Shown here in pieces: positions 57,098-64,000 of a stretch of DNA of 64,000 nt. The notes under the pieces are model-generated. The model was not told the DNA's origin, did not search any database, and saw only the letters and a list, made by a program, of their open reading frames with translations. Source of the stretch: Terriglobia bacterium (lineage in GTDB: Bacteria; Acidobacteriota; Terriglobia; Acidiferrales; UBA7541); the NCBI GenBank assembly GCA_020073705.1, contig JAIQES010000003.1:1-64000 (forward strand), given 5' to 3'. Within the stretch, counting starts at the first letter, position 1, and each line of letters begins with the position of its first letter. A program made the position numbers and the translations under genes.

Positions 57098-59191
57098 TTA
57101 CGACGCGCGAAGGGAGGCTCCGAGCTTTTGTTCGAGCGCAGCGACGATGCGCGATGAGAAATCGGTCAGTTGCGATTCGGTGAGCGTGGCATGGCGGCTC
57201 TCGAAGGTCACGCGCACCAGAAGAGAAAATTTTCCTTCCGGCACGTGTTTTCCACGAAACAGGTCCACGGCCTCGATGGAGGAGACTTCGGCAATGCCGA
57301 GAGCGCGAATGGCCTCCACGACTCCGGCGAACGCGGTCCCCTCGCTGAGCAGGAGAGAAAAATCACGCTCGACCGCGGGGAAGCGGGAAAGCGGTTTGTA
57401 GCGCAATGCCGCGCGCGCCGCCCGGTAACCCGCGCAGAGGGGATCAAGTTCCAGTTCGGCAACGTATGCGTCCTGCCGCAGCTTGAACTGTTCGGCGGCG
57501 CGCCGCGCGAGTTGCCCGGCAAGACCGATCGGGCGTGAGGCCGCGCCCCCGGCGCCGAGTGAAATTGTTCCCGCGCGCGCTGGATGGAGCCATGCAGGCC
57601 CCCCCGCCTTCCACAGGATTCCGCCCGCCAGGTGTCCGATCTGGTCGAGGTCGCCCTTTAGGTCGGCGAACACAAATTCGCGCTCGCTTTCGGCCACACC
57701 CTTCTCCCTCGCGAGGCCCGTTGCGCCGAGCGTCAGCACAGGCGTCTCGACCGGCTCCGCGCCGCTCCACCGATACGTCTTTCCGAATTCGAAGAGGCGA
57801 ATATTGCGCTGCGCGTGATTCAGATTCCATTCCAGCGCCGCCGCCATGGTGACCACGCCGGTCGAGCGCATGACGGACGCGTCTTCCGCGAGCGGGTTCG
57901 CGATACGCGCAGGCGCGGCACTTTCCGCGCGGAAAATCGCGTCGCTCGGTTCGTCCACGATCGGAATCGTGATGATTTCCTGATAGCCCAGGCCGATCAG
58001 ACGCTCGCGCAGGCGGTCCTCGGCTTCGGTATATTCCAGGCGTGCCGCTGGCAGCTTCGCCGCCGGCAGCCGCGGCGGAAATTTGTCGACCCCGTAAAGC
58101 CGGGCGACCTCTTCAATCAAGTCGATCTCGCGCGCGACGTCACCACGCCACGACGGGCGGCGGCACGTCCATTTAGCCAAAAATGATCCCGAGCCGCCTC
58201 GCGCCGGGTCCATGCGCACGGGCGCAAAACCAAGAGTGGTGAGAATCGCTTCGATATCTCTTGTCGGGACGTCCGCGCCCATCACGCGCAGCAGTTCCTT
58301 GCGCGTCAACTCGATCGCGGGGGCCTCCGTGCGCCCGGGATAAATGTCGACTGCGCCCGCGAGCACTTCTCCGCCACCCACTTGCTGAATCAACTCCGCA
58401 CAGCGGCGTGAAGCGAGCTCCGCCATTTTCGGATCCGCGCCGCGCTCGAAACGCACTGAGGCTTCGGTGCGCAGGCCAAGCGCCTTCGCCGTGCGCCGAA
58501 TGGAAATCGGATCGAACCATGCCGCCTCGAGCAAAATATTTCGGCTCGTCGCGCGGATCTCGGTCTCGCCGCCCCCCATCACGCCGGCAAGCGCCACGGC
58601 GCGCGCCGCGTCGGCGATCACGCACATCTCGGCCGTAAGTGTGCGCTCGATACCGTCGAGCGTGCGCATCTTCTCGCCCGGCCGTGCCCGGCGCACGACG
58701 ATGCGCTGCTCGCTGAGCAAATCCAAGTCGAAAGCGTGGAGCGGATGCCCGAGTTCAAGCATGACGTAGTTCGTTGCGTCCACGACGTTGTTGATCGAGG
58801 TCTGCCCCAGTGCTTCGAGGCGCTGCCGCAGCCAGTCGGGCGAAGGCCCGACCTCGATGCCGCGTAGCACGCGCGCCGTGTAGCGGCCGCACAGTTCCGG
58901 GGACTTGATCTCCACACGCGTGGCGGCCGAGGCATATCCCGCCGTTTCGCGCGGGTAAGCCTCCACAGGCTTGAGCATCAGCCGGTACAGCGCCGCCACT
59001 TCGCGCGCGATTCCGTAGTGGCCCAAGCAGTCGGCGCGGTTCGAGGTCAGATCAATGTCGAGCAGCGGGCCCGCGGCGGTTTGCTCGAGCGCTTCGACCG
59101 CCGTCCCCGAAAGAGAAAGCCGCGTGCGCAGATCCTCGGGCGTGGCCTTCAGGTCCACGAACTCTTTGAGCCAGTTGTAGAGAACTTTCAT
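57098..59191 (-). CDS. pheT: Phenylalanyl-tRNA synthetase beta subunit
   Basis: PheT makes the alpha2-beta2 enzyme that charges tRNA-Phe with PheS. The 697 residues include the N-terminal MKVLYNWLKEFVDL, the B3/B4 editing region (LDIDLTSNRADCLGHYGIA, FDLDLLSEQRIVVRRA), B5 (LRVMGADVPTRDIEAILTTLGF) and the C-terminal FDX anticodon domain (SRFPAVERDFSLLLSE). The roughly 100-residue EMAP-II-like tRNA-binding domain normally inserted near residue 40 is absent: VEALEQTAAG runs straight into LDIDL. The start follows only a weak SD. pheS is upstream, separated by a REP-like repeat. Confidence 0.94.
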   Translation of the reverse strand: MKVLYNWLKEFVDLKATPEDLRTRLSLSGTAVEALEQTAAGPLLDIDLTSNRADCLGHYGIAREVAALYRLMLKPVEAYPRETAGYASAATRVEIKSPELCGRYTARVLRGIEVGPSPDWLRQRLEALGQTSINNVVDATNYVMLELGHPLHAFDLDLLSEQRIVVRRARPGEKMRTLDGIERTLTAEMCVIADAARAVALAGVMGGGETEIRATSRNILLEAAWFDPISIRRTAKALGLRTEASVRFERGADPKMAELASRRCAELIQQVGGGEVLAGAVDIYPGRTEAPAIELTRKELLRVMGADVPTRDIEAILTTLGFAPVRMDPARGGSGSFLAKWTCRRPSWRGDVAREIDLIEEVARLYGVDKFPPRLPAAKLPAARLEYTEAEDRLRERLIGLGYQEIITIPIVDEPSDAIFRAESAAPARIANPLAEDASVMRSTGVVTMAAALEWNLNHAQRNIRLFEFGKTYRWSGAEPVETPVLTLGATGLAREKGVAESEREFVFADLKGDLDQIGHLAGGILWKAGGPAWLHPARAGTISLGAGGAASRPIGLAGQLARRAAEQFKLRQDAYVAELELDPLCAGYRAARAALRYKPLSRFPAVERDFSLLLSEGTAFAGVVEAIRALGIAEVSSIEAVDLFRGKHVPEGKFSLLVRVTFESRHATLTESQLTDFSSRIVAALEQKLGASLRAS

Positions 59192-59250
59192 TTTTAGTGC
59201 TTTCGCACCGCGACCCGGCACCCTAAACAATCAAATGTCTGGCGATAAGT

Positions 59251-59383
59251 TTTGTGGGTCGGACCTTCAGGTCCGACGACAACCCATCATGGGGAGAGCG
59301 GCCTTTAGGCCCTGAAGCTTCAGGGGCTGAAGCCCAAGTCCCCTCTGCCTGCTGATGTCGCAGCTAAAGCTCCGACCCACAAA
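59251..59383. repeat. REP-like compound repeat between pheS and pheT
   Basis: TTTGTGGGTCGGA (59251-59263) and TCCGACCCACAAA (59371-59383) are perfect inverted arms. Within are GTCGGACCTTCAGGTCCGAC (59258-59277) and CCCTGAAGCTTCAGGG. It separates pheS from pheT, so the two synthetase genes may not form a tight operon. Confidence 0.8.
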
Positions 59384-59454
59384 CCTCCCAATATTTGACT
59401 TCTAACGCAATGGGTTAGGTGCCGCAACTGCCCGTTGCAGTCCGCCCCACCTTT

Positions 59455-60558
59455 CTATGCGAATTGTCGCAAGAACCGCACGTCGTTTTGAAAATAAAGC
59501 TGCAAATCGTTGACGTTATATTTGAGCTGTGTCAGCCGCTCGACGCCCAGACCGAATGCGAAGCCGGAAAGCCGCTTCGCGTCGTAATTCACAAAGCCGT
59601 AGACAGCCGGATCGACCATGCCCGCGCCGAACAGTTCGATCCAGCCCGACTGCTTGCACACCGAGCAGCCGGACCCGCCGCAGAACACGCACGTCGCGTC
59701 CACCTCGACCGAAGGCTCGGTGAATGGAAAATAGCTCGGGCGGAGGCGCGTCTTCACCTTGGGCCCAAAAAATTCGCGCACGAAATATTCGACCGTGCCC
59801 GCGAAGTCGCAGAAGGTGATGTCGATGTCGACGGCGAGGCCCTCGATCTGGTGAAACATGAAGCCGTGCGTCGCGTCGGGGTTGTCGCGGCGATAAACCT
59901 TGCCGGGCACAATGATGCGCACGGGCGGCTGCTGTTTTTCCATCATGCGCACCTGCATGGGCGAGGTGTGCGTGCGCAGAAGGCGCGCCCCGGCGCCCGG
60001 CGGTGTCGCGAGGTAGAAGGTGTCCATGCTGTCGCGCGCCGGATGGTGCTCGGGAATGTTGAGCGCCTCGAAGTTGTAGTAGGGGGTTTCCATCTCCGGC
60101 CCGGCGACTACCGTGTAGCCGAGCGATAGAAAAATCCGCTCGATTTCCTCGAAGGTCTGCCGCAGCGGATGCCGCGAGCCAAGCGGGCGGATCACGCCGG
60201 GTAGCGAGAAATCTTCACGCTCCCGCGCGAGCGCCGCTTGGTCAGCTGCGGCTTCGAGCTGGGCCTGCTGCCCGGCCAATACGGACTCGATGTGACCCTT
60301 CAGATCGTTGAGGGCTTGACCAACGACACGTTTGAGTTCGGGCGATGCGGGCTTGAGCCAGTTGTTCGTGATGCGCGTCAGCACGCCGGATTTGCGGCCG
60401 AGCCAAACGCCGCGCAATTCTTCCCATCGCCGCATGTCCGGCATGGCCGCAGCTTCTCGCGCGAATTGTTCCCGCACATCGTCGAATAAGCGCAGAACTG
60501 CGTCCGCGTCGGCGACGTCCAGGTCCGCCAGGGTTTTCGCTGTCGGGTCGTTCGCCAT
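59455..60558 (-). CDS. pheS: Phenylalanyl-tRNA synthetase alpha subunit
   Basis: The 367-residue class II catalytic subunit has motif 2 (VRIIVPGKVYRRDNPDATHGFMFHQIEG) and motif 3 (GFAFGLGVERLTQLKYNV) and the N-terminal coiled coil. A cysteine cluster CVFCGGSGCSVCKQSGW lies before motif 3 and probably binds zinc, as in other PheS proteins of this type. It lies 17 bases downstream of rplT, so it is likely co-transcribed with infC-rpmI-rplT. Confidence 0.95.
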   Translation of the reverse strand: MANDPTAKTLADLDVADADAVLRLFDDVREQFAREAAAMPDMRRWEELRGVWLGRKSGVLTRITNNWLKPASPELKRVVGQALNDLKGHIESVLAGQQAQLEAAADQAALAREREDFSLPGVIRPLGSRHPLRQTFEEIERIFLSLGYTVVAGPEMETPYYNFEALNIPEHHPARDSMDTFYLATPPGAGARLLRTHTSPMQVRMMEKQQPPVRIIVPGKVYRRDNPDATHGFMFHQIEGLAVDIDITFCDFAGTVEYFVREFFGPKVKTRLRPSYFPFTEPSVEVDATCVFCGGSGCSVCKQSGWIELFGAGMVDPAVYGFVNYDAKRLSGFAFGLGVERLTQLKYNVNDLQLYFQNDVRFLRQFA

Positions 60559-60575
60559 GGGACTGATGCCGAGCC

Positions 60576-60941
60576 TTACGCCTTTGCGCCCAACGAAGCT
60601 TTCGCTTGTTCGGCAAGCTGCGTGAATCCGCCCGCGTCCTTCACGGCGAGATCGGCCAGCATCTTGCGGTCGATCTCAATGCCAGCCGCCTTGAGCCCAT
60701 GCATTAACTGGCTGTAAGACATCCCGGCGTTGCGCGCGGCCGCACCGATGCGCTGGATCCACAACGTGCGGAATTGGCGCTTGCGGACGCGCCGATCGCG
60801 GAAAGAAAAGCGCTCCGCGCGATTCACCGCTTCCTGTGCGGACTGGTAGAGCTTGGATTTTGTGAGAAAAAATCCCTTTGTGCGCTTCAGAATCTTCTTG
60901 CGGCGCGCGCGGCGCTTAGTTCCGCGTTTGACTCGAGCCAT
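60576..60941 (-). CDS. rplT: 50S ribosomal protein L20
   Basis: L20 is needed for early 50S assembly and in many bacteria represses its own operon. The 121-residue basic protein starts [20 protein letters not shown] and contains [31 protein letters not shown], which are standard. ATG 60941 follows CAGGAG; the ORF-track start is 74 codons too early. Confidence 0.97.
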   Translation of the reverse strand: MARVKRGTKRRARRKKILKRTKGFFLTKSKLYQSAQEAVNRAERFSFRDRRVRKRQFRTLWIQRIGAAARNAGMSYSQLMHGLKAAGIEIDRKMLADLAVKDAGGFTQLAEQAKASLGAKA

Positions 60942-61184
60942 GGCGTTTTCTCCTGTGCGGAGACGCATCGTTTTCCGAAGCGCCGTTCCCGCGCACGGGA
61001 CCCGGCACACGATCAGAAAGCGACAGCGTCTCCACGGCGTGTTTAGAAGCTCAACGCGAAGTTTGCAAACAATGGAACCTTCGCACGAGCGATGCCCCGA
61101 CCAGAATCGGAGCGCTGGCCGGCAGGCCCGCCGTGGCGGGTTGCGCTCTGCCTGGCACAGCAAAAAGCAAAAAGAATAAATCTT

Positions 61185-61400
61185 CTAGCCGTACGGCAAC
61201 ATCTTGTGGACGTTCTTGGCGTCCGCGGCATGGACTTGCGTCATCTTCTTTAGCCGGCGCATCCTGTTGGCCTTCTTGGTGCCGAGCAAGTGCCGCTTGC
61301 CGGAATGCATTCGCAGGATTTTCCCGGTCGCCGTGATCTTGAAGCGCTTGGCGGCGCCGCGATGCGTTTTCAACTTGAGCTTCTTCACCTTTTTTCCCAC
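61185..61400 (-). CDS. rpmI: 50S ribosomal protein L35
   Basis: The 71-residue protein has the L35 pattern KLKTHRGAAKRFKITATGKI and KRHLLGTKKANRMRRL. It starts at GTG 61400 behind a GAGG SD. It lies between infC and rplT as usual; about 240 bases separate it from rplT, a larger gap than normal. Confidence 0.96.
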   Translation of the reverse strand: MGKKVKKLKLKTHRGAAKRFKITATGKILRMHSGKRHLLGTKKANRMRRLKKMTQVHAADAKNVHKMLPYG

Positions 61401-61433
61401 GAACGTTACCTCGATAAAATTCTTTCCGAAGCG

Positions 61434-62009
61434 TCAGGCTTGCCCCCCGGCGGGCGTTCCTGCCGGTTTGGCCGTGCCGCCCTTTTTCGGCGCCAGCAAG
61501 GCCATGAGGATGTTGGCTTCCATGCGCGGGCCGATCTCGACCAGCGCATGATCGGCGATTTCCTGCAACAGGCGATGCATTTTCGCGCGGCCCACTTCCT
61601 GATGGGCCATTTCGCGGCCGCGATGAAAGATCATCGCTTTGACCTTGTGGCCTTCGCCCAGAAACCGGATGATTTGGTTCTTGCGAACCTGGTAGTCGTG
61701 TTCCGCGGTGGCTGGCCGGAACTTGACTTCCTTGAGCTGCGAACCCTTCTGGTGCTTGCGCTGCTCGTGCGCTTTCTTGCTGGTCTGGTAGAGGTATTTG
61801 CCGAAGTCGGTGATCTTGCAAACCGGCGGATCGGCGGTCGGTGAGATTTCCACCAGGTCGAGCCCCCGCTCGCGGGCAAGTTTGATGGCCTCAAACGGCG
61901 GCATCACACCTAGCTGCCCACCATCTTCATCCACGACTCGAATTTCGCGCGCCCGGATGCGGTCATTCACCCGGGTGCGGTCAGCCTGCCGAAAACTCCG
62001 TTCAGCGAT
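61434..62009 (-). CDS. infC: Translation initiation factor IF-3 with ATC start
   Basis: IF-3 prevents premature 50S joining and checks the start codon. The 191-residue frame contains VNDRIRAREIRVVDEDGGQLGV, the linker and C-domain (KEVKFRPATAEHDYQVRKNQ, then GHKVKAMIFHRGREMAHQE). The conserved region begins right after an ATC codon at 62009 that stands six bases behind GGGAGGT, the best SD in this region; no ATG is nearby. The ORF-track start is a TTG 42 codons upstream inside the promoter. Non-AUG starts are usual for infC and underlie its autoregulation, because IF-3 rejects such codons. Confidence 0.93.
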   Translation of the reverse strand: MAERSFRQADRTRVNDRIRAREIRVVDEDGGQLGVMPPFEAIKLARERGLDLVEISPTADPPVCKITDFGKYLYQTSKKAHEQRKHQKGSQLKEVKFRPATAEHDYQVRKNQIIRFLGEGHKVKAMIFHRGREMAHQEVGRAKMHRLLQEIADHALVEIGPRMEANILMALLAPKKGGTAKPAGTPAGGQA

Positions 62010-62107
62010 AAACCCACCTCCCAAAATTGCGCTCGCCCGAAGGCGGCGCCGACATCCTACCCCATTCCCATCCGCTCCCTGCAAGCCTCCCGGAGGATGG
62101 TTTTCTG

Positions 62108-62135
62108 AGTATAGCACGGAGACGTTACCGGGCAA
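62108..62135 (-). promoter_or_regulatory. Promoter of the infC-rpmI-rplT-pheS block
   Basis: On the minus strand TTGCCC (62130-62135) and TATACT (62108-62113) are spaced by 16 bases. This is a plausible sigma-70 promoter with a leader of about 90 nt before the ATC start. Confidence 0.6.
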
Positions 62136-62277
62136 GAGTCCGGTCCTTCATTTTTTTCTCTGAGCCGGACACACCAAGAGTTGCGGAGTTCCAAGTTGCA
62201 GGATACGTACGCGCGGTGCAACTGTCTTCCCGTGCTCCCGGCCCGTGTGTTCTAATTCGTGGGCGAATCTTTCTGCC

Positions 62278-63804
62278 ATGTCCACGGCCGCAACGTCACC
62301 GGAACCCTCTTCGCGTATCAGCCGCCGCGCGGCCTCCCGCCCGGGCGCCGGGCGCTGCGCGATGGTTGTTTCGTTATTGCTGCTCCTGAACTTTCTGTAC
62401 TTTCTCTGTTCCACCGGCCGCGTGCGCACGATGGACGAGGTGTCGGCAGCTTTTCAAGTAGAAAGCCTGGCCCGGCATGGCACGGCCGCAATCCCTCAGG
62501 CCGTAAAAGCGCAATTGTTTTACGGCAGAATCGACCGTTTCGGCGATCCCGAATCGCCCTACCCGCCCGCCCAGTCCGTTGCCATGTTGCCGTGGTATGC
62601 CGCCGGACAGTTCGCCGCGCACCATTTTCCCGGGATTGCGAAGGGTGCGCGAGATATCGTGAGCGATTTTTTCTTGACCGGCGAGAGTGCGCTGTTCTCG
62701 GCGCTCGCTGCCGCGTTGGCGCTATTGATTTTTCTGCAACTCGGAATTGAGCCTAAGACATCGCTGGCTGCGGCGGCAATTCTCGCGCTTGCCACACCCC
62801 TGGCGGCATATTCTGGCTGGCTGTTCTCCGAGCCTCTTGCGGCGGCGCTTCTGCTGGGCGCCGCGACTGTGCTCTTCGCTCAGCCGCAGGAAGCATCCAT
62901 CACGGTGCCGCGCGCTCTCATCGCGGGAATGCTGCTCGGCGCGGCCATCTGGGTGAGGCCGACGCACGTGCTCGCCGTGCCTGTGTTTCTTGCTGCGGTC
63001 TTTGCGCGCCAGCGGAACAGAGGCTGGAGCGCCGCCGTTGCCATTGCAGCCGCCGCCGGAATTGCTGCAAGCATGATGCTGTGGCGCAACACGTACCTTT
63101 ACGGCAGCCCCTTTGTGTTCGGGTACCCATCCGCGACGGAAGGCGGAAAGGTCGTCAACACGTTCGAAACCCCGCTCGCCACCGGGCTGGCGGGATTCCT
63201 GCTTTCACCCGGAAAATCAATATTTCTGTTTTCGCCGCCGGTCTTGCTTGCTCTTATCGGTCTGCCGAGGCTGTGGCGCCGCGACCGCGGGCTGGCCGTG
63301 GTGGCTGCGGTCACGCCGCTTGTTTATCTGTTCTTTTACGCGACATACACGCAGTGGGAGGGCGGATATTGCTACGGGCCACGCTACCTTGTGCCGTCAC
63401 TTGCCCTGCTCGGATTGGGCGTCGGTCCGGCGCTTGAGACGGCCTCGCGCGGAGTGCGCCGCCTGGCGGCTGCCGTGTTCATCGCGGGATTCTTCGTGCA
63501 GGTTATCGGGGTGGCAACAAGTTTCCTCGAAGCCGCGGTGGCCGGTGGCTATTATGATGCGCAATATAACTACCGGATGAGCTATTCGCCGCTCTTCCTG
63601 CAAACTCGCCTGCTGCTGCATTACGCCTCGACGTCCACACCAGCGCCAATCGGCCGCGGCTTTGACAAGTGGTGGATTTTCCTGTCGCGGGCCGGTGTTT
63701 CAAACGCAACGCTCATCGTTATGGCGGGGTCTTTGCTGTTGTGCACCATAGCCTCGGCGTGGTGGTTGCGCCGGGCATTCTCGAAAGCCACGGCCGCCGC
63801 GTAA
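62278..63804 (+). CDS. Polytopic membrane protein, glycosyltransferase-like
   Basis: The 508-residue protein has about ten to twelve transmembrane helices after a basic N-terminus. The first extracytoplasmic loop has TMDEVSAAFQ and YPPAQSVAMLPWY, in the place where ArnT/PMT-type (GT-C fold) glycosyltransferases have catalytic acidic residues. Aromatic-rich YTQWEGGYCYGPRYL in a later loop is also typical of dolichyl- or undecaprenyl-linked sugar transferases. The substrate is unknown. I chose ATG 62278; the longer ORF-track start has no advantage. It is divergent from infC. Confidence 0.65.
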   Translation: MSTAATSPEPSSRISRRAASRPGAGRCAMVVSLLLLLNFLYFLCSTGRVRTMDEVSAAFQVESLARHGTAAIPQAVKAQLFYGRIDRFGDPESPYPPAQSVAMLPWYAAGQFAAHHFPGIAKGARDIVSDFFLTGESALFSALAAALALLIFLQLGIEPKTSLAAAAILALATPLAAYSGWLFSEPLAAALLLGAATVLFAQPQEASITVPRALIAGMLLGAAIWVRPTHVLAVPVFLAAVFARQRNRGWSAAVAIAAAAGIAASMMLWRNTYLYGSPFVFGYPSATEGGKVVNTFETPLATGLAGFLLSPGKSIFLFSPPVLLALIGLPRLWRRDRGLAVVAAVTPLVYLFFYATYTQWEGGYCYGPRYLVPSLALLGLGVGPALETASRGVRRLAAAVFIAGFFVQVIGVATSFLEAAVAGGYYDAQYNYRMSYSPLFLQTRLLLHYASTSTPAPIGRGFDKWWIFLSRAGVSNATLIVMAGSLLLCTIASAWWLRRAFSKATAAA

Positions 63805-63839
63805 TTGTTAATTATTCACTTCGTTCCTTAGCTGTCGCG

Positions 63840-63998
63840 TTAGGACTCAGATGTGGTGGGGTCGATCATGTGGCGGACTGCGGAGACGCGATTTGCCGGG
63901 AAGCCGCCCTGCCGGGCGTGCTCTCGAATCATTTCTTCATTTGGTGCGATATAAACGCAATAGATTTTGTCGTCAGTGACGTAGCTTTCCACCCACTG
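63840..63998 (-). CDS. DUF4242-like (SCO4226-type) protein, 3' end only
   Basis: A minus-strand frame enters from beyond the window end and stops at 63840. The 52 visible residues (SYVTDDKIYCVYIAPNEE, then GGFPANRVSAVRHMIDP) fit the C-terminal half of DUF4242 proteins, a ferredoxin-like family that includes the nickel-binding SCO4226. The ligand residues are not all visible. The ORF track does not list it because it is partial. Confidence 0.65.
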   Translation of the reverse strand, partial: QWVESYVTDDKIYCVYIAPNEEMIREHARQGGFPANRVSAVRHMIDPTTSES

Positions 63999-64000
63999 GA

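Overview
The window looks like a chromosomal piece of an Acidobacteriota genome that includes the replication origin region. The DNA is GC-rich, and LpxC, a TonB-dependent receptor and a predicted outer-membrane barrel show an LPS-bearing, two-membrane cell. Several families typical of soil Acidobacteriota are present: a carboxypeptidase-regulatory-like/TonB receptor of the Oar type, a VWFA-related secreted protein, an ECF sigma factor paired with a Ser/Thr kinase that runs into a TolB-like propeller, and secreted TPR, IPT and PQQ-propeller proteins. The assignment rests on gene content only; there is no 16S gene here.

Layout. 1-8.5 kb: PilZ-like protein, small membrane protein, SnoaL-like secreted protein, a translationally coupled APC permease/PIG-L deacetylase pair, a TPR protein and an IPT/propeller lipoprotein. 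8.5-11.6 kb: a tightly overlapping molybdate operon (HTH-Mop regulator, modA, modB, modC) read leftward from a region with two perfect dyads. 11.7-17.3 kb: PQQ/cytochrome c protein, lipA, lpxC, glmU. 17.5-27 kb: secreted DinB-like protein, then the purine run purQ-purL-purF-lepB-purM, an antisense HHH protein, purN and tyrS. 27-31 kb: four minus-strand membrane or secreted proteins (CPBP protease, barrel-like protein, M48 protease, small secreted protein). 31-38 kb: zinc-ribbon proteins, a decayed carboxymuconolactone decarboxylase, an ACP/acyl-AMP-ligase/acyltransferase fusion, a LOG-family protein and a VWFA protein.

37.9-47.2 kb is the replication core on the minus strand: dnaA-dnaN-gyrB-(84-aa ORF)-gyrA without recF. 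DnaA-box-like sites lie on both sides of dnaA. 47.2-62.1 kb holds the block infC-rpmI-rplT-pheS-pheT-zapA-6S RNA-ymdB, also on the minus strand. Two accessory modules interrupt it: a sigma factor/kinase/propeller module between pheT and zapA, and a TonB receptor with a small membrane protein between zapA and the 6S RNA gene. The window closes with a polytopic membrane protein and the 3' end of a DUF4242-like gene.

The most notable observations are: a nonsense TGA splitting an otherwise continuous kinase-propeller frame; a three-domain lipid enzyme fusion; a 6S RNA gene recognised from conserved sequence, structure and neighbours; infC with an ATC start behind a strong SD; a palindrome of the genome's REP-like family sitting in frame inside purL; paired dyads in front of the molybdate operon; and several decayed gene remnants too short for the ORF track. 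I saw no CRISPR array, insertion sequence, tRNA or rRNA gene.
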